Shown here: positions 1 to 8,257 of the stretch, piece after piece | Numbering within the stretch: position 1 is the first letter of the stretch | How the letters are laid out: each line of letters begins with the position of its first letter | Assembly (NCBI RefSeq): GCF_900188345.1 | Contig: NZ_FZOD01000024.1 | Location: 62,001 to 126,000, forward strand | Source of the DNA: Streptosporangium subroseum | GTDB lineage: Bacteria > Actinomycetota > Actinomycetes > Streptosporangiales > Streptosporangiaceae | Length of the DNA stretch: 64,000 nt | Direction of reading: 5' to 3' | Position numbers and translations under genes: made by a program | Notes under the pieces: generated by a model | Told to the model about the DNA's origin: nothing | The model's database searches: none | Seen by the model: only the letters and a program-made list of their open reading frames with translations

Positions 1-115
1 CCGCTTCCCGGTGGAGACCGAGGGGCTGACCGTCGAGGAGACCTCCGCGACGTCCCATCCTGGAGACCCGGCTCTGGTTCCGGCCCACGGCTGGACGGTG
101 CTCAGCGGCCGGTGA
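1..115 (+). CDS. C-terminal end of an unidentified protein (partial)
   Basis: An open frame (codons from base 2) enters from the left edge and ends at TGA 113-115, giving the last 37 residues, which close with HGWTVLSGR. Codons are strongly G/C-ending, as in neighbouring genes. The fragment is too short to assign. Its place beside a galactan-use locus makes a glycoside hydrolase or related secreted enzyme plausible, but that is inference only. A hairpin terminator at 217-254 lies downstream and could serve this gene. Confidence 0.6.
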   Translation, partial: RFPVETEGLTVEETSATSHPGDPALVPAHGWTVLSGR

Positions 116-138
116 CCCTCCCCGCGCCGATCACCCGA

Positions 139-180
139 CACCAAGCACCAAGCACCAAGCACCAAGCACCAAGCACCAGA
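139..180. repeat. Tandem 7-bp repeat (CACCAAG)n
   Basis: Five perfect head-to-tail copies of CACCAAG (139-173) are followed by a degenerate copy CACCAGA. Looser CACCAGA/CATCAAG-like words continue to about 210. The array lies between two gene ends, just before a terminator hairpin. It looks like a slippage-prone simple repeat; there are no spacers. Confidence 0.9.
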
Positions 181-216
181 GATATCAGGCACCAGACATC
201 GGGCATCAAGCAGGCT

Positions 217-254
217 GGGGCTCCCGCGATCGTGATGGCGATCACGGGAGCCCC
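217..254. terminator. Bidirectional hairpin terminator
   Basis: GGGGCTCCCG (217-226) pairs perfectly with CGGGAGCCCC (245-254); an alternative inner stem CGTGAT/ATCACG surrounds GGCG. It sits between the stop of the left-edge gene and the stop of the leftward GH53 gene, so it can end both transcripts. There is no long T run, which is usual in high-GC actinobacteria. Confidence 0.75.
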
Positions 255-261
255 GCGGGCC

Positions 262-1377
262 TCACCGGCGGAGGAACCCCTTCACCGTCGGAAGCAGGCG
301 GTCGTCGAACCCGAACAGGGCCTGGTTCTCCCAGCCGTTGCCGGATGAGGGGTCGGCGGGATCCCAGCCGTTGCCGGGCACTCCCGTCCAGGTGGCCTCC
401 CAGTAGAAGACGCCGAGGCCACGGCCTCCGGGAACCGAGCGGACCACCTCCGTCACCGCCCGCATCATCGCCGCCTGCCCCTCCGGGGTGGCCGGATAGC
501 CCGGATAGGGCTCGGTGGAGGTGATGATGTTCTCCAGGCCGTCGTCATCGGCGGCGGTGAAGGGATAGGCCGTCTCCACCAGCACGACCGGCTTGCCGTA
601 CCGTGACGCCACGTCGTTCAGGTTGGCCTGGAACGCCTCGAGCGTCCCGTGCCAATAGGAGTAATAGGACAGGCCGATCACGTCGTAACGGACGCCGTAG
701 GTGGCGGCGGTGTCGAACCACCAGCGGTACAGGCCGTTGTCGGCGCCGTCGGCCAGGTGGAGCACCACCTTCGTCGAGCGGGACACCGCCTTGGCCGCGT
801 CGTAGCCGGCGTTGAGCAGCGCGGCCAGGTTCGGCCAGTTCTCCCAGTTGCCGTCCGGCCAGAGCAGCCCGCCGTTCAGCTCGTTGCCGATCTGCACCAT
901 GTCGGCCTTGGTGCCCTGCCTCTTCAGCGCGTTCAGCACGTCGTAGGTGTGGTCGTGGAGAGCCTTCTTGAGCGCGTCGAACGGCAGGGCGCTCCAGGCC
1001 GCCGGCTTGTTCTGCTTGCCGGGGTCGGCCCAGCTGTCGGAGTAGTGGAAGTCGACCAGCAGCCCCATGCCGAGGGCCTTGGCCCGCTTGGCGAGGCGGA
1101 GCACCTGGGTTTTGCTGTTGTAGCCGTCGACCGGGTTCACCCAGACCTTCAGCCGGACGTAGTTGAGCCCGGCGGAGTGCAGGATGGCCAGCGCGTCTCC
1201 GCGTTTGCCGTTCGAGGAGCGGTAGATCCCGCCGAACGCCTCCGACTTGGCCAGGCTGGAGACGTCGGCGCCCCTGATCGGAAGCCCGTCATGGTCCGGG
1301 CCGGTGCCCGCGTGCGCCGGTTGCCCGGCCGTGAGTACGGCGGCGCACAACAACAGCGCCGCGAAGATCCTTCGCAT
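262..1377 (-). CDS. Secreted arabinogalactan endo-beta-1,4-galactanase (GH53)
   Basis: Predicted to cut beta-1,4-galactan outside the cell into galacto-oligosaccharides. The 371-residue protein starts with a signal peptide (about residues 1-24, ending AHA). Family hallmarks are visible: GADVSSL near 36, YVRLKVWVNP at 73-82, VDFHYSDSWADPG at 108-120, acid/base Glu166 in QIGNELNGG and nucleophile Glu268 in VLVETAYP. I chose ATG 1377 because GGAGGA lies just upstream and the signal peptide begins there; the frame stays open to 1632 but that part is not protein-like. It lies downstream of the GH42 gene on the same strand, matching the ganA-ganB pairing known in Bacillus. Between them is a 28-codon ORF with nearly the same ribosome-binding context. 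Confidence 0.93.
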   Translation of the reverse strand: MRRIFAALLLCAAVLTAGQPAHAGTGPDHDGLPIRGADVSSLAKSEAFGGIYRSSNGKRGDALAILHSAGLNYVRLKVWVNPVDGYNSKTQVLRLAKRAKALGMGLLVDFHYSDSWADPGKQNKPAAWSALPFDALKKALHDHTYDVLNALKRQGTKADMVQIGNELNGGLLWPDGNWENWPNLAALLNAGYDAAKAVSRSTKVVLHLADGADNGLYRWWFDTAATYGVRYDVIGLSYYSYWHGTLEAFQANLNDVASRYGKPVVLVETAYPFTAADDDGLENIITSTEPYPGYPATPEGQAAMMRAVTEVVRSVPGGRGLGVFYWEATWTGVPGNGWDPADPSSGNGWENQALFGFDDRLLPTVKGFLRR

Positions 1378-1415
1378 GGTTCCTCCGGTCAGGAGAGGAC
1401 GGATGGTGTTCGCCG

Positions 1416-1502
1416 TCACGAGTGGGCGAACCGGGTCGGTGCGGGTAAGGACGTGAGGGCTGCGGCGGCGCGCCGGACCGGCGCCACCAGGGTCTTTTTC
1501 AT
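1416..1502 (-). CDS. Possible 28-residue leader peptide ORF upstream of GH53
   Basis: A short frame starts at ATG 1502 with GAGGAACC directly before it, and ends at TGA 1418-1416, 38 bases before the GH53 start. It begins MKKTLVAPVRR and contains one TTA leucine codon (residue 19), the codon read by the bldA tRNA in streptomycetes. The start context CTCTCC-n-GAGGAACCATG is almost a copy of the GH53 start context (CTCTCC-n-GGAGGAACCATG). It could be a translated leader, or a relic of a duplicated start site. No homology is claimed. Confidence 0.35.
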   Translation of the reverse strand: MKKTLVAPVRRAAAALTSLPAPTRFAHS

Positions 1503-1594
1503 GGTTCCTCGCTCTGGAGAGGAGTGATGCGGACACCCCCGAAGACCCTCGATGACGCGTCACGGCCAGGTGACCGGTGCGGCACCGAGGGAGA

Positions 1595-3763
1595 TCATGC
1601 GCCCCCGGCCCGCTCGACGACCGTGACGCCACCGGGCGGCACGGTCACGGACCCCGGGTGCTCGGCGCCGTCGAACACCCCGGTCCCGCTCACCCCGCGG
1701 ACCGTGACGGGCTCGTCGCCGTGGTTGATGAGGAAGACGTGGTCGCCTCGCCGTACGAACTCAAGGGTGTCGGGCAGGCCGCGAGGCCGGGACACACCCG
1801 CCCGGTCGAGGACCGCGCGAAGAACCCCGCGCAGCTCACGGCCGCCTTCCACACCGCCGTCGTGAATCGCGCCGGGAAGCCCGTGCGAATCGCGGCCCTC
1901 CGCCACGTCGCCGTCGTAAGCCGTCTCTCCGTCACGAGCCGGATCGGGGACCGTGTCGCCGTCGCGAGCCGGGTCAAGGGTTGTGTCGCCGTCGTCTCCG
2001 TCGTCGCCGTCGCGGGACGGGTCGAGGGCCGTCGCGATGTACCACGCCGCCCCCGCGCCCAGTTCGTGGCAGGTCACCGCGGGATGGCCCGCGTCGGGAC
2101 CCTCGGTGAAATCCTGTACGGCGTGCGCACCCGCGAGGCGGACGCGCTCGGACCAGATCCGCCCGGTCAGGCCGTGGTCGCCGAGCGCGACCGTCTCGTT
2201 CTCGCGCAGCGGATGGAACTCCTCCACCGACAGGCCGAGCACCTCACGCAGGACTCCGGGATAGGGGCCGGAATGGATGGTGTCGTTCTCGTCGACGATG
2301 CCGGAGAAGTAGGAGACGACCAGGTGCCCGCCGGCCTCGACGTAGCGGTGGAGGTTCTTGGCGGAGGCCTCGGTGAGCAGGTAGGAGCTCGGCGCGACAA
2401 CCAGCTTGTATCCCGAAATATCGGCGGAAGGGTGGACGAAGTCAACCGTCACGTGCTCCCGCCAGAGCGCCTCGTAGAAGGCTTCCACCCGCTCGCGGAA
2501 GTTCAGGTCCGCCGTGGGACGCCACTCCAGTTCGAGCGCCCAGTACGACTCCCAGTCCCACACGAGCGCGACCTCGGCCTCGACCCGGGAGCCGCGGACC
2601 TTGCCGAGTTTGCCGAGCTCCGCCCCCAGGGCGACCACGTCGTTCCAGAGTTCGGAGCCGGTCCCCGCGTGCGGCAGCATCGCCGAGTGGAACTTCTCCG
2701 CACCGTAGCGGGAGGCCCGCCACTGGAAGAACAGCACCGAGTCCGACCCCCGGGCGACATGGGCCAGGCTGTTGCGCCGCATCTCCCCCGGCCGCTTGGC
2801 GAGGTTGCGCGGTTGCCAGTTGACGGCGCCGGTCGAGTGCTCCATGAGCATCCACGGCCTGCCGCCCGCCACCGAGCGGGTGAGGTCGGCGGCCAGCGCG
2901 AGCTCGATGTGGCCGTCGGCCCGCGCGGCGTCGAGATAGTGGTCGTTGGAGACGACGTCCACCTCGCCCGCCCACCGCCAGTAGTCCATCGGCCTGCAGT
3001 TGGGAATCATGAAGTTGGTGGTGACCGGCAGGTCGCTGAAGCGGCGGATGACGTCGCGTTCGCGGCAGAAGTTGGCGATGTGGGCGTCGACGCAGAACCG
3101 CGCGAAGTCAAGCTGCAGGCCCGTCAGCTGGCCGACCGGCGCGACCCGGGGCGGCTCCACCTCCTCGAACGAGCCGTAGGTCAGCCCCCAGAACGTGGTC
3201 CCCCACGCCACGTTCAGCGCGCCCACGTCCCCGTGCCGCTCACGCAGCCAGTCGCGGAACGCCTCGGCCGAGGTCTCGCAGTAGCACTGCGCGTTCGCCC
3301 AGCCGTACTCGTTGTGAACGTGCCACATGACCACCGCGGGATGGCTCGCGTACCGGGAGGCGATCCGCTCGGCGATCCGCCCCGCGGCCGTGGCGTAGTG
3401 CGGGGAGCTCGGGCAGAAGCTGTGCCGGGAGCCGCCCGCGATCACGTGGCCCTCCCTGTCGACGAGGCGGCTGTCCGGATGGGCCTTCCTGAACCACACG
3501 GGCGGCGAGGAGGTCGGGGTCGCCAGGTCGACCTTGACGCCGGACGCGTCCAGCAGGTCGATGATCCTGTCCAGCCTGCCGAAGTCGTACACGCCTTCGG
3601 CGGGCTCCAGCAGGCTCCAGTTGAAGATGCCGAGACTGACCAGGTTCACCCCGGCCTCGCGCATCAGCCGGACATCGTCGTGCCAGACCTCCTCCGGCCA
3701 CTGCTCGGGGTTGTAGTCCCCGCCGTATGCGATGCCCTCGGGCAGGACGGGATATCCAGGCAA
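1595..3763 (-). CDS. Beta-galactosidase, GH42
   Basis: Cytoplasmic enzyme (no signal peptide) expected to release galactose from imported galacto-oligosaccharides. The 722-residue chain opens with YGGDYNPEQWPEEVW (13-27). Acid/base Glu152 lies in HVHNEYG, and nucleophile Glu308 in MEHSTGAVNW. After the barrel come the trimerisation-type domain (about 395-650) and a small beta domain. C117, C160 and C162 recall the Cys-rich zinc site of some GH42 enzymes, but the fourth cysteine is a serine here. Residues about 581-646 are a low-complexity Asp/Gly-rich insert (DPARDGD repeats). The start is TTG 3763, preceded by GAGGGGGAG; the frame begins PGYPVLPEG. It is divergent from the transporter operon, with a palindromic operator at 3785-3800 only 21 bases upstream of its start. 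Confidence 0.93.
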   Translation of the reverse strand: MPGYPVLPEGIAYGGDYNPEQWPEEVWHDDVRLMREAGVNLVSLGIFNWSLLEPAEGVYDFGRLDRIIDLLDASGVKVDLATPTSSPPVWFRKAHPDSRLVDREGHVIAGGSRHSFCPSSPHYATAAGRIAERIASRYASHPAVVMWHVHNEYGWANAQCYCETSAEAFRDWLRERHGDVGALNVAWGTTFWGLTYGSFEEVEPPRVAPVGQLTGLQLDFARFCVDAHIANFCRERDVIRRFSDLPVTTNFMIPNCRPMDYWRWAGEVDVVSNDHYLDAARADGHIELALAADLTRSVAGGRPWMLMEHSTGAVNWQPRNLAKRPGEMRRNSLAHVARGSDSVLFFQWRASRYGAEKFHSAMLPHAGTGSELWNDVVALGAELGKLGKVRGSRVEAEVALVWDWESYWALELEWRPTADLNFRERVEAFYEALWREHVTVDFVHPSADISGYKLVVAPSSYLLTEASAKNLHRYVEAGGHLVVSYFSGIVDENDTIHSGPYPGVLREVLGLSVEEFHPLRENETVALGDHGLTGRIWSERVRLAGAHAVQDFTEGPDAGHPAVTCHELGAGAAWYIATALDPSRDGDDGDDGDTTLDPARDGDTVPDPARDGETAYDGDVAEGRDSHGLPGAIHDGGVEGGRELRGVLRAVLDRAGVSRPRGLPDTLEFVRRGDHVFLINHGDEPVTVRGVSGTGVFDGAEHPGSVTVPPGGVTVVERAGGA

Positions 3764-3784
3764 CAGCTCCCCCTCGAATTATTT

Positions 3785-3800
3785 CTGTGAACGTGCACAG
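3785..3800. promoter_or_regulatory. LacI-type operator, GH42-proximal copy
   Basis: CTGTGAACGTGCACAG is the second copy of the palindrome found at 3909-3924, with one base changed (T to G at position 11). Central CG and pseudo-twofold symmetry are typical of LacI-family sites. It lies between the GH42 start and its promoter region, so a bound repressor would block GH42 transcription. The likely ligand is the LacI-type protein encoded at 7115-8116 (inference). Confidence 0.75.
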
Positions 3801-3880
3801 TAATCCAAAGCCGTCATCCGGGGAAGAGTCGCCGTACGACATCTAGTCCTACCTCGTAGTTAACGAGAACGTAACAGGCA

Positions 3881-3886
3881 TTGACA
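3881..3886 (+). promoter_or_regulatory. Candidate -35 element (TTGACA) of the transporter operon
   Basis: A consensus TTGACA lies 99 bases upstream of the binding-protein ATG. No convincing -10 box is seen at 17-18 bases spacing; the operator at 3909-3924 would overlap the expected -10/+1 region, which would suit simple repression. Confidence 0.4.
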
Positions 3887-3908
3887 GCGATACGTACTGG
3901 ATTTCAGT

Positions 3909-3924
3909 CTGTGAACGTTCACAG
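3909..3924. promoter_or_regulatory. LacI-type operator, perfect 16-bp palindrome
   Basis: CTGTGAACGTTCACAG is perfectly self-complementary and lies 55 bases upstream of the binding-protein start. Together with the copy at 3785-3800 (124 bp centre to centre) it brackets the divergent promoters. Assigned to the LacI-type regulator at the end of the same operon. Confidence 0.82.
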
Positions 3925-3979
3925 AAGCTCGGATACGATCAGGTCCCGATACCTCCCACCCCCCGACACGGAGGAACGC

Positions 3980-5287
3980 ATGCACAGAAACCGGCTCGCA
4001 GTGGCAGTGGGCGCGGCCCTGGCCACCCTGGTCGCCGGATGTTCCGGCGCGTCCCAGGAGCCGGCCCCCGCCGCGCAGAGTTCGGCTCCCGCGGGGCCGG
4101 TCAAGCTCACCTACTGGTCCTGGGTTCCCAACATGGACAAGATCGCGGCGGTCTGGAACGAGGCGCACCCGGACATCCAGGTCACGATCAGCAAGCAGGC
4201 CGGGGGTGACGACGCCGCCGCCAAGTTCCTGACCGCGGCCAAGGCGGGCAACCCGCCGGACCTGGTCCAGGCCGAGTACCAGATGCTGCCGTCCTTCGTC
4301 GCCGCCGACGCGCTGGCCGACATCAAGAACGACATGAGCCAGACGAAGGCCGAGTTCAGCGAGGGGATCTGGGGCCTGGTCACGCTGGGGACCGACGCGG
4401 TCTACGCGATCCCCCAGGACAGCGGCCCGATGATGCTGTACTACCGCCAGGACCTGTTCAAGAAGTACGGCATCGAGGTTCCCAAGACGTGGGACGAGTA
4501 CGCCGAGGCCGCCCGCACCGTGCGGAAGAAGGATCCCAAGGTCTTCCTCGGCACGTTCTCCAGCAAGGACCCCGGCGCGTTCGTCGGCCTGGCCCAGCAG
4601 GCCGGCGCCCAGTGGTGGTCGATCAGCGGCCAGTCGTGGAAGGTCGGGATCAACGACGAGCCCACCAAGAAGGTCGCCGACTACTGGGGCGGCCTCGTCA
4701 AGGAAGGCGCCATCGACGGTCAGCCGTACTTCACCCCCGAATGGAACAAGGCGCTCAACGACGGCAAGCTGCTGACCTGGCCGTCGGCGGTTTGGGGTCC
4801 GGGCGTGCTGTCCGGCAACGCGCCGAACGGCAAGGGCAAGTGGGCGATCGCGCCGCTGCCGCAGTGGAACGCGGGCGAGAGCCTCAGTGGTTTCTGGGGC
4901 GGCTCGTCCACCGCGATCGCCGAGAAGTCTCCCAACAAGGCCGCCGCCACGCAGTTCGCGACCTGGCTCAACACCGACCCGCAGGCGCTCGGCCTGCTGG
5001 TCAAGGAGGGCGCGGTCTACCCGGCCTCCACCAAGGGCGGTGGTCTCCTCGGTGAGGCGCCCGACTACTTCTCCAACCAGCCCGACTTCTGGGAGCAGGC
5101 CGCGGCCATCTCCGCCGGCGCCCGGGGCTTCACCTTCGGGCCGAACGTCAACGTGACCTACAACGCCTTCAAGGACGCCTTCGACAAGGCCGTCCATGAC
5201 AAGTCCGTCTTCTCCGACGCCGTCCAGACGATGCAGGAGACGACGGTCGCCGACATGCAGAAGTCCGGATTCCAGCTCACCCAATGA
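3980..5287 (+). CDS. Sugar-binding lipoprotein of a CUT1 ABC transporter
   Basis: Extracellular solute-binding protein, 435 residues, probably capturing galacto-oligosaccharides. The signal ends in lipobox LVAGC (Cys21), so it should be lipid-anchored. The mature part is a family 1 binding protein: YWSWVPNMDKIAAVWNEAHPDI near 45, then AEYQMLPSFVAADALADI, and an FWGGSSTAI motif late. ATG 3980 is chosen because GGAGG sits 5 bases upstream and the lipoprotein signal begins there. Its stop overlaps the next start (ATGA at 5284-5287). Context with GH42/GH53 makes it the counterpart of GanS-type proteins; ligand identity is inferred only from that. Confidence 0.92.
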   Translation: MHRNRLAVAVGAALATLVAGCSGASQEPAPAAQSSAPAGPVKLTYWSWVPNMDKIAAVWNEAHPDIQVTISKQAGGDDAAAKFLTAAKAGNPPDLVQAEYQMLPSFVAADALADIKNDMSQTKAEFSEGIWGLVTLGTDAVYAIPQDSGPMMLYYRQDLFKKYGIEVPKTWDEYAEAARTVRKKDPKVFLGTFSSKDPGAFVGLAQQAGAQWWSISGQSWKVGINDEPTKKVADYWGGLVKEGAIDGQPYFTPEWNKALNDGKLLTWPSAVWGPGVLSGNAPNGKGKWAIAPLPQWNAGESLSGFWGGSSTAIAEKSPNKAAATQFATWLNTDPQALGLLVKEGAVYPASTKGGGLLGEAPDYFSNQPDFWEQAAAISAGARGFTFGPNVNVTYNAFKDAFDKAVHDKSVFSDAVQTMQETTVADMQKSGFQLTQ

Positions 5288-6186
5288 CAAGACGCCGCAG
5301 TGGCGGCGCCCGCGACGCGGGCGCCGTCCCCTACCTCTTCCTCGCGCCGGCCATGGTGCTGTTCACGCTCTTCATGGCCGTTCCCATCGTCTACACGGCG
5401 TATCTCAGCCTGCGGCGCACGAAGGTCTCCGGACTGGGCCTGGGCAAAAACTCCCGCACCGAGATCTTCGTCGGCCTCGACAACTACTCGGCGGCGATCA
5501 CCGACGGTGAGCTGTGGGCCGGCTGGCTCCGGGTCCTCGGCTACGGCCTGCTGGTGCTGGCGGTCATGCTCGGCCTCGCCCTGCTGTTCGCCCTGCTGCT
5601 GGACTCGGCGCACGTACGGCTCGCGCGCTTCTCCAGGATCGCCGTCTTCCTGCCGTACGCGGTGCCCGGCGTGGCCGCCAGCCTGCTCTGGGGCTTCCTC
5701 TACCTGCCGAGCCTCAGCCCGATCCGGCAGGTCCTCGACATCGACCTGCTCGGCACGGGCGCCGTCACCTTCTCCATGGCCAATGTGGCCGTCTGGGGCG
5801 GGGTCGGCTTCAACATGCTGGTGCTCTACACCAACCTGCGGGCCGTTCCCAGGACCTACTACGAGGCGGCCAGGATCGACGGGGCGGGCGAGATCCAGAT
5901 CGCCCTGCGGATCAAGATTCCGATCATGATGCCCGCGATCATCCTGACCACGGTGTTCTCCATCATCGCCACCATCCAGGTGTTCACCGAGCCGACCACC
6001 CTGCGGCCGCTGACCAACACGATCAGCTCGACCTGGAGCCCGCTGATGAAGGTGTATCGGGACGCGTTCGTCACCGGCGACCTCTACTCGGCCGCCGCCA
6101 CCTCGATCGTCATCGCGGCGATCTCCCTTGTCCTTTCTTTCGGTTTCCTGCGCGTCGTCCGCAACCGCGCCTTCGGGGAGGGCTGA
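5284..6186 (+). CDS. ABC transporter permease, MalF/GanP type
   Basis: Integral membrane subunit of the same sugar importer, 300 residues and about six helices, beginning with a hydrophobic segment at residues 15-40 (AVPYLFLAPAMVLFTLF). The cytoplasmic EAA loop is seen as YYEAARIDGAGEIQIALRI around 197-215, which docks the ATPase. Translation is coupled to the upstream gene by a 4-base overlap. No ATP-binding subunit is encoded nearby; in actinobacteria CUT1 importers usually borrow a shared MsiK-type ATPase, so this is expected rather than a defect. Confidence 0.92.
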   Translation: MTRRRSGGARDAGAVPYLFLAPAMVLFTLFMAVPIVYTAYLSLRRTKVSGLGLGKNSRTEIFVGLDNYSAAITDGELWAGWLRVLGYGLLVLAVMLGLALLFALLLDSAHVRLARFSRIAVFLPYAVPGVAASLLWGFLYLPSLSPIRQVLDIDLLGTGAVTFSMANVAVWGGVGFNMLVLYTNLRAVPRTYYEAARIDGAGEIQIALRIKIPIMMPAIILTTVFSIIATIQVFTEPTTLRPLTNTISSTWSPLMKVYRDAFVTGDLYSAAATSIVIAAISLVLSFGFLRVVRNRAFGEG

Positions 6187-7061
6187 TGGCCACCACAACC
6201 CTTGCCGGAGCAGGACCTCGGGCGAGAGCGCGCAGGCCGTACGGGATCGCACCGACCGCGATCCTGCTGCTCGGCGCGCTCTACTGCCTGCTGCCGGTCA
6301 GCTGGGTGCTGATCGCCGCCACCAAGTCGAAGGCGGAACTCTTCTCCACCTCGACCTTCACCCCCGGCACCGGGCTGCTGTCCAACATCTCCGACCTGGC
6401 GGACTATCGCGGCGGCGTGTTCTGGCTGTGGATGCTGAACACGCTGCTCTACGCGGGCGGCGGCGCGCTGCTGTCCACGGCGGTCTCGGCGGTCTCCGGT
6501 TACGCGCTGGCGAAGTACAGCTTCCGCGGCCGGAACCTGATCTTCAACCTGCTGATCGGCGGCATCCTGGTGCCCGCCGTGGTGCTGGCCGTCCCCCAGT
6601 ACCTGCTGTTTTCGAAGATCGGGCTCGCGGACACCTACTGGTCGGTCCTGCTGCCGCAGATCCTGCACCCGTACAGCATCTACCTGGCGCGCATCTACGC
6701 CACCGCCGCCATTCCCGACGCCCTGCTGGAGGCCGGGCGCATCGACGGCGCCGGACACCTGCTGCTGCTCCGCCGGGTGGCCCTGCCCCTGATGCTTCCC
6801 GGCATGGTGACCATCTTCCTGTTCCAGTTCGTGGCGATCTGGAACAACTTCCTGCTGCCCTTCATCATGCTGGGCGACGACCAGAAGTTTCCGCTGACGG
6901 TCGGGCTCTACACGCTGCTCGCGGCGGGGGCCAACCAGCCGTCGCTGTACAACCTGATCCTCACGGGCACACTGATCTCGATCATCCCGCTGATCGCGCT
7001 GTTCCTCACGATGCAGCGCTACTGGCGGACCGACCTGGCCGGCGGAGCCGTGAAAAGCTAG
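6186..7061 (+). CDS. ABC transporter permease, MalG/GanQ type
   Basis: Second membrane subunit, 291 residues with six predicted helices. The EAA loop reads LLEAGRIDGAGHLLLLRRVALPLMLPG near 180-205. The start ATG at 6186 overlaps the preceding stop by one base (TGATG), and the frame runs to TAG 7061. The C-terminal end keeps the usual QRYWRTDLAGGAVK pattern of MalG-type subunits. Pairs with the 5284-6186 permease. Confidence 0.92.
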   Translation: MATTTLAGAGPRARARRPYGIAPTAILLLGALYCLLPVSWVLIAATKSKAELFSTSTFTPGTGLLSNISDLADYRGGVFWLWMLNTLLYAGGGALLSTAVSAVSGYALAKYSFRGRNLIFNLLIGGILVPAVVLAVPQYLLFSKIGLADTYWSVLLPQILHPYSIYLARIYATAAIPDALLEAGRIDGAGHLLLLRRVALPLMLPGMVTIFLFQFVAIWNNFLLPFIMLGDDQKFPLTVGLYTLLAAGANQPSLYNLILTGTLISIIPLIALFLTMQRYWRTDLAGGAVKS

Positions 7062-7114
7062 TGATCGGACGAAACGGCGGTCGGCGGGCCACCGGCCGAG
7101 GGGACAATGGCAGC

Positions 7115-8116
7115 ATGGCGAAGCGTCCGACCATTCACGACGTCGCGGCGGCGGCGGGGGTCTCCCGGGGAACGGTCTCCCGGGTGCTCAACGACGACCG
7201 GTACGTCAGTCCCGCCTCGCACGCCGCCGTCAAGCGGGCCATCGCCGAGACGGGCTACGTGCTCAACCGGGCCGCCCGCAGCCTGGTCACCCAGCGGACC
7301 GGCTCGGTGGTGATGGTCCTGTCTGAACCTCAGGAGAAGCTGTTCGAGGATCCCAACTACAGCGTGCTCCTGCGGACCGCCACCCGGAGGCTCGCCGAGC
7401 GGGACGTGTCGCTGGTGATGATGATCGCCGGGAACGACGGCGACCGCGACCGGGTGGTCCGCTACCTGCGCGGCGGCCACGCCGACGGGGCCTTCCTGGT
7501 CTCCACCCACGCCGGCGACAAGCTGGTCGACGCGCTGGTGGACATCCCGGTGGCCGCCGTCGCCCAAGGCGCGGTCATCGGGCGGGAGAACGTGATTCCC
7601 TACGCGGCGGCCGACGACCGCGAGGGCGCCCGGCAGATGACGCGTTACCTGGTGGAGCGGGGCCGCAGGCGGATCGCCACCATCACCGGCCCGCTCGACA
7701 CCCCCGGTGGCGCGTTGCGGCTGGAGGGCTTCGCCGACATCCTCGGCAGGAAGGCGTCCAAGAAGCTGATCGAGCATGGCGACTACACCCAGCTGGGCGG
7801 GGAGAGCGCCATGGCCCGGCTGCTGGAGCGCGCCCCCGACCTCGACGCGGTGTTCGTCGCCTCGGATCTGATGGCCGCGGGCGCGCTGTCGGCCCTGCGC
7901 GCGGCCGGACGGCGGGTGCCCGAGGACGTCGCGGTGGGCGGGTTCGACGACTCGGCGGTGGCGCTCTCCACGCACCCCCCGCTCACGACCATCCGGCAGC
8001 CCCTGGAACGGGTCGCCGAGGAGACGGTCCGCCTGCTGCTCGCCCTCATCGACGGAGCCGAGCACGTGGACCCGGTGATACTGCCGACGACTCTCATCGT
8101 CCGCGAGTCCACCTAG
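7115..8116 (+). CDS. LacI-family transcriptional regulator
   Basis: 333-residue repressor-type protein. The N-terminal helix-turn-helix (TIHDVAAAAGVSRGTVSRVLN, residues 6-26) is canonical, followed by a hinge helix and a periplasmic-binding-like sensor domain with GFDDSAVA (about 273-280) and the closing PLTTIRQP. It is the last gene of the transporter operon, 53 bases after the permease, with GAGGGGAC about 9 bases before ATG 7115. The two palindromes at 3785-3800 and 3909-3924 fit this family. A galactose-containing oligosaccharide inducer is inferred from context. Confidence 0.93.
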   Translation: MAKRPTIHDVAAAAGVSRGTVSRVLNDDRYVSPASHAAVKRAIAETGYVLNRAARSLVTQRTGSVVMVLSEPQEKLFEDPNYSVLLRTATRRLAERDVSLVMMIAGNDGDRDRVVRYLRGGHADGAFLVSTHAGDKLVDALVDIPVAAVAQGAVIGRENVIPYAAADDREGARQMTRYLVERGRRRIATITGPLDTPGGALRLEGFADILGRKASKKLIEHGDYTQLGGESAMARLLERAPDLDAVFVASDLMAAGALSALRAAGRRVPEDVAVGGFDDSAVALSTHPPLTTIRQPLERVAEETVRLLLALIDGAEHVDPVILPTTLIVREST

Positions 8117-8222
8117 CCGGTTCGGCGCCGAAGCCCCGGCGGCCTGCCGGCTGTCCGCTGCCGGGGTGCCCGTTGTCCGGCTGCCCTCTGTCCGGTTCGG
8201 GTCCGACCGGCGTCGATTGGTT

Positions 8223-8250
8223 CCGGGAGACCGGATCTCCGATCTCCCGG
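8223..8250. terminator. Hairpin between convergent genes
   Basis: CCGGGAGA (8223-8230) pairs with TCTCCCGG (8243-8250), with an inner GGA/TCC pairing. It lies between the stop of the LacI-type gene (8116) and the stop of the leftward membrane-protein gene (8258), so it can serve both. A palindrome TTCGGCGCCGAA at 8121-8132 lies directly after the LacI stop. Confidence 0.5.
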
Positions 8251-8257
8251 CGGCGGG

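Noticed and set aside
139..180. CRISPR-like array
   Set aside because: The units are 7 bp and directly joined with no spacers; it is a simple tandem repeat.
1577..3790. A 737-codon rightward frame
   Set aside because: Antisense to the GH42 gene, which has clear catalytic residues.
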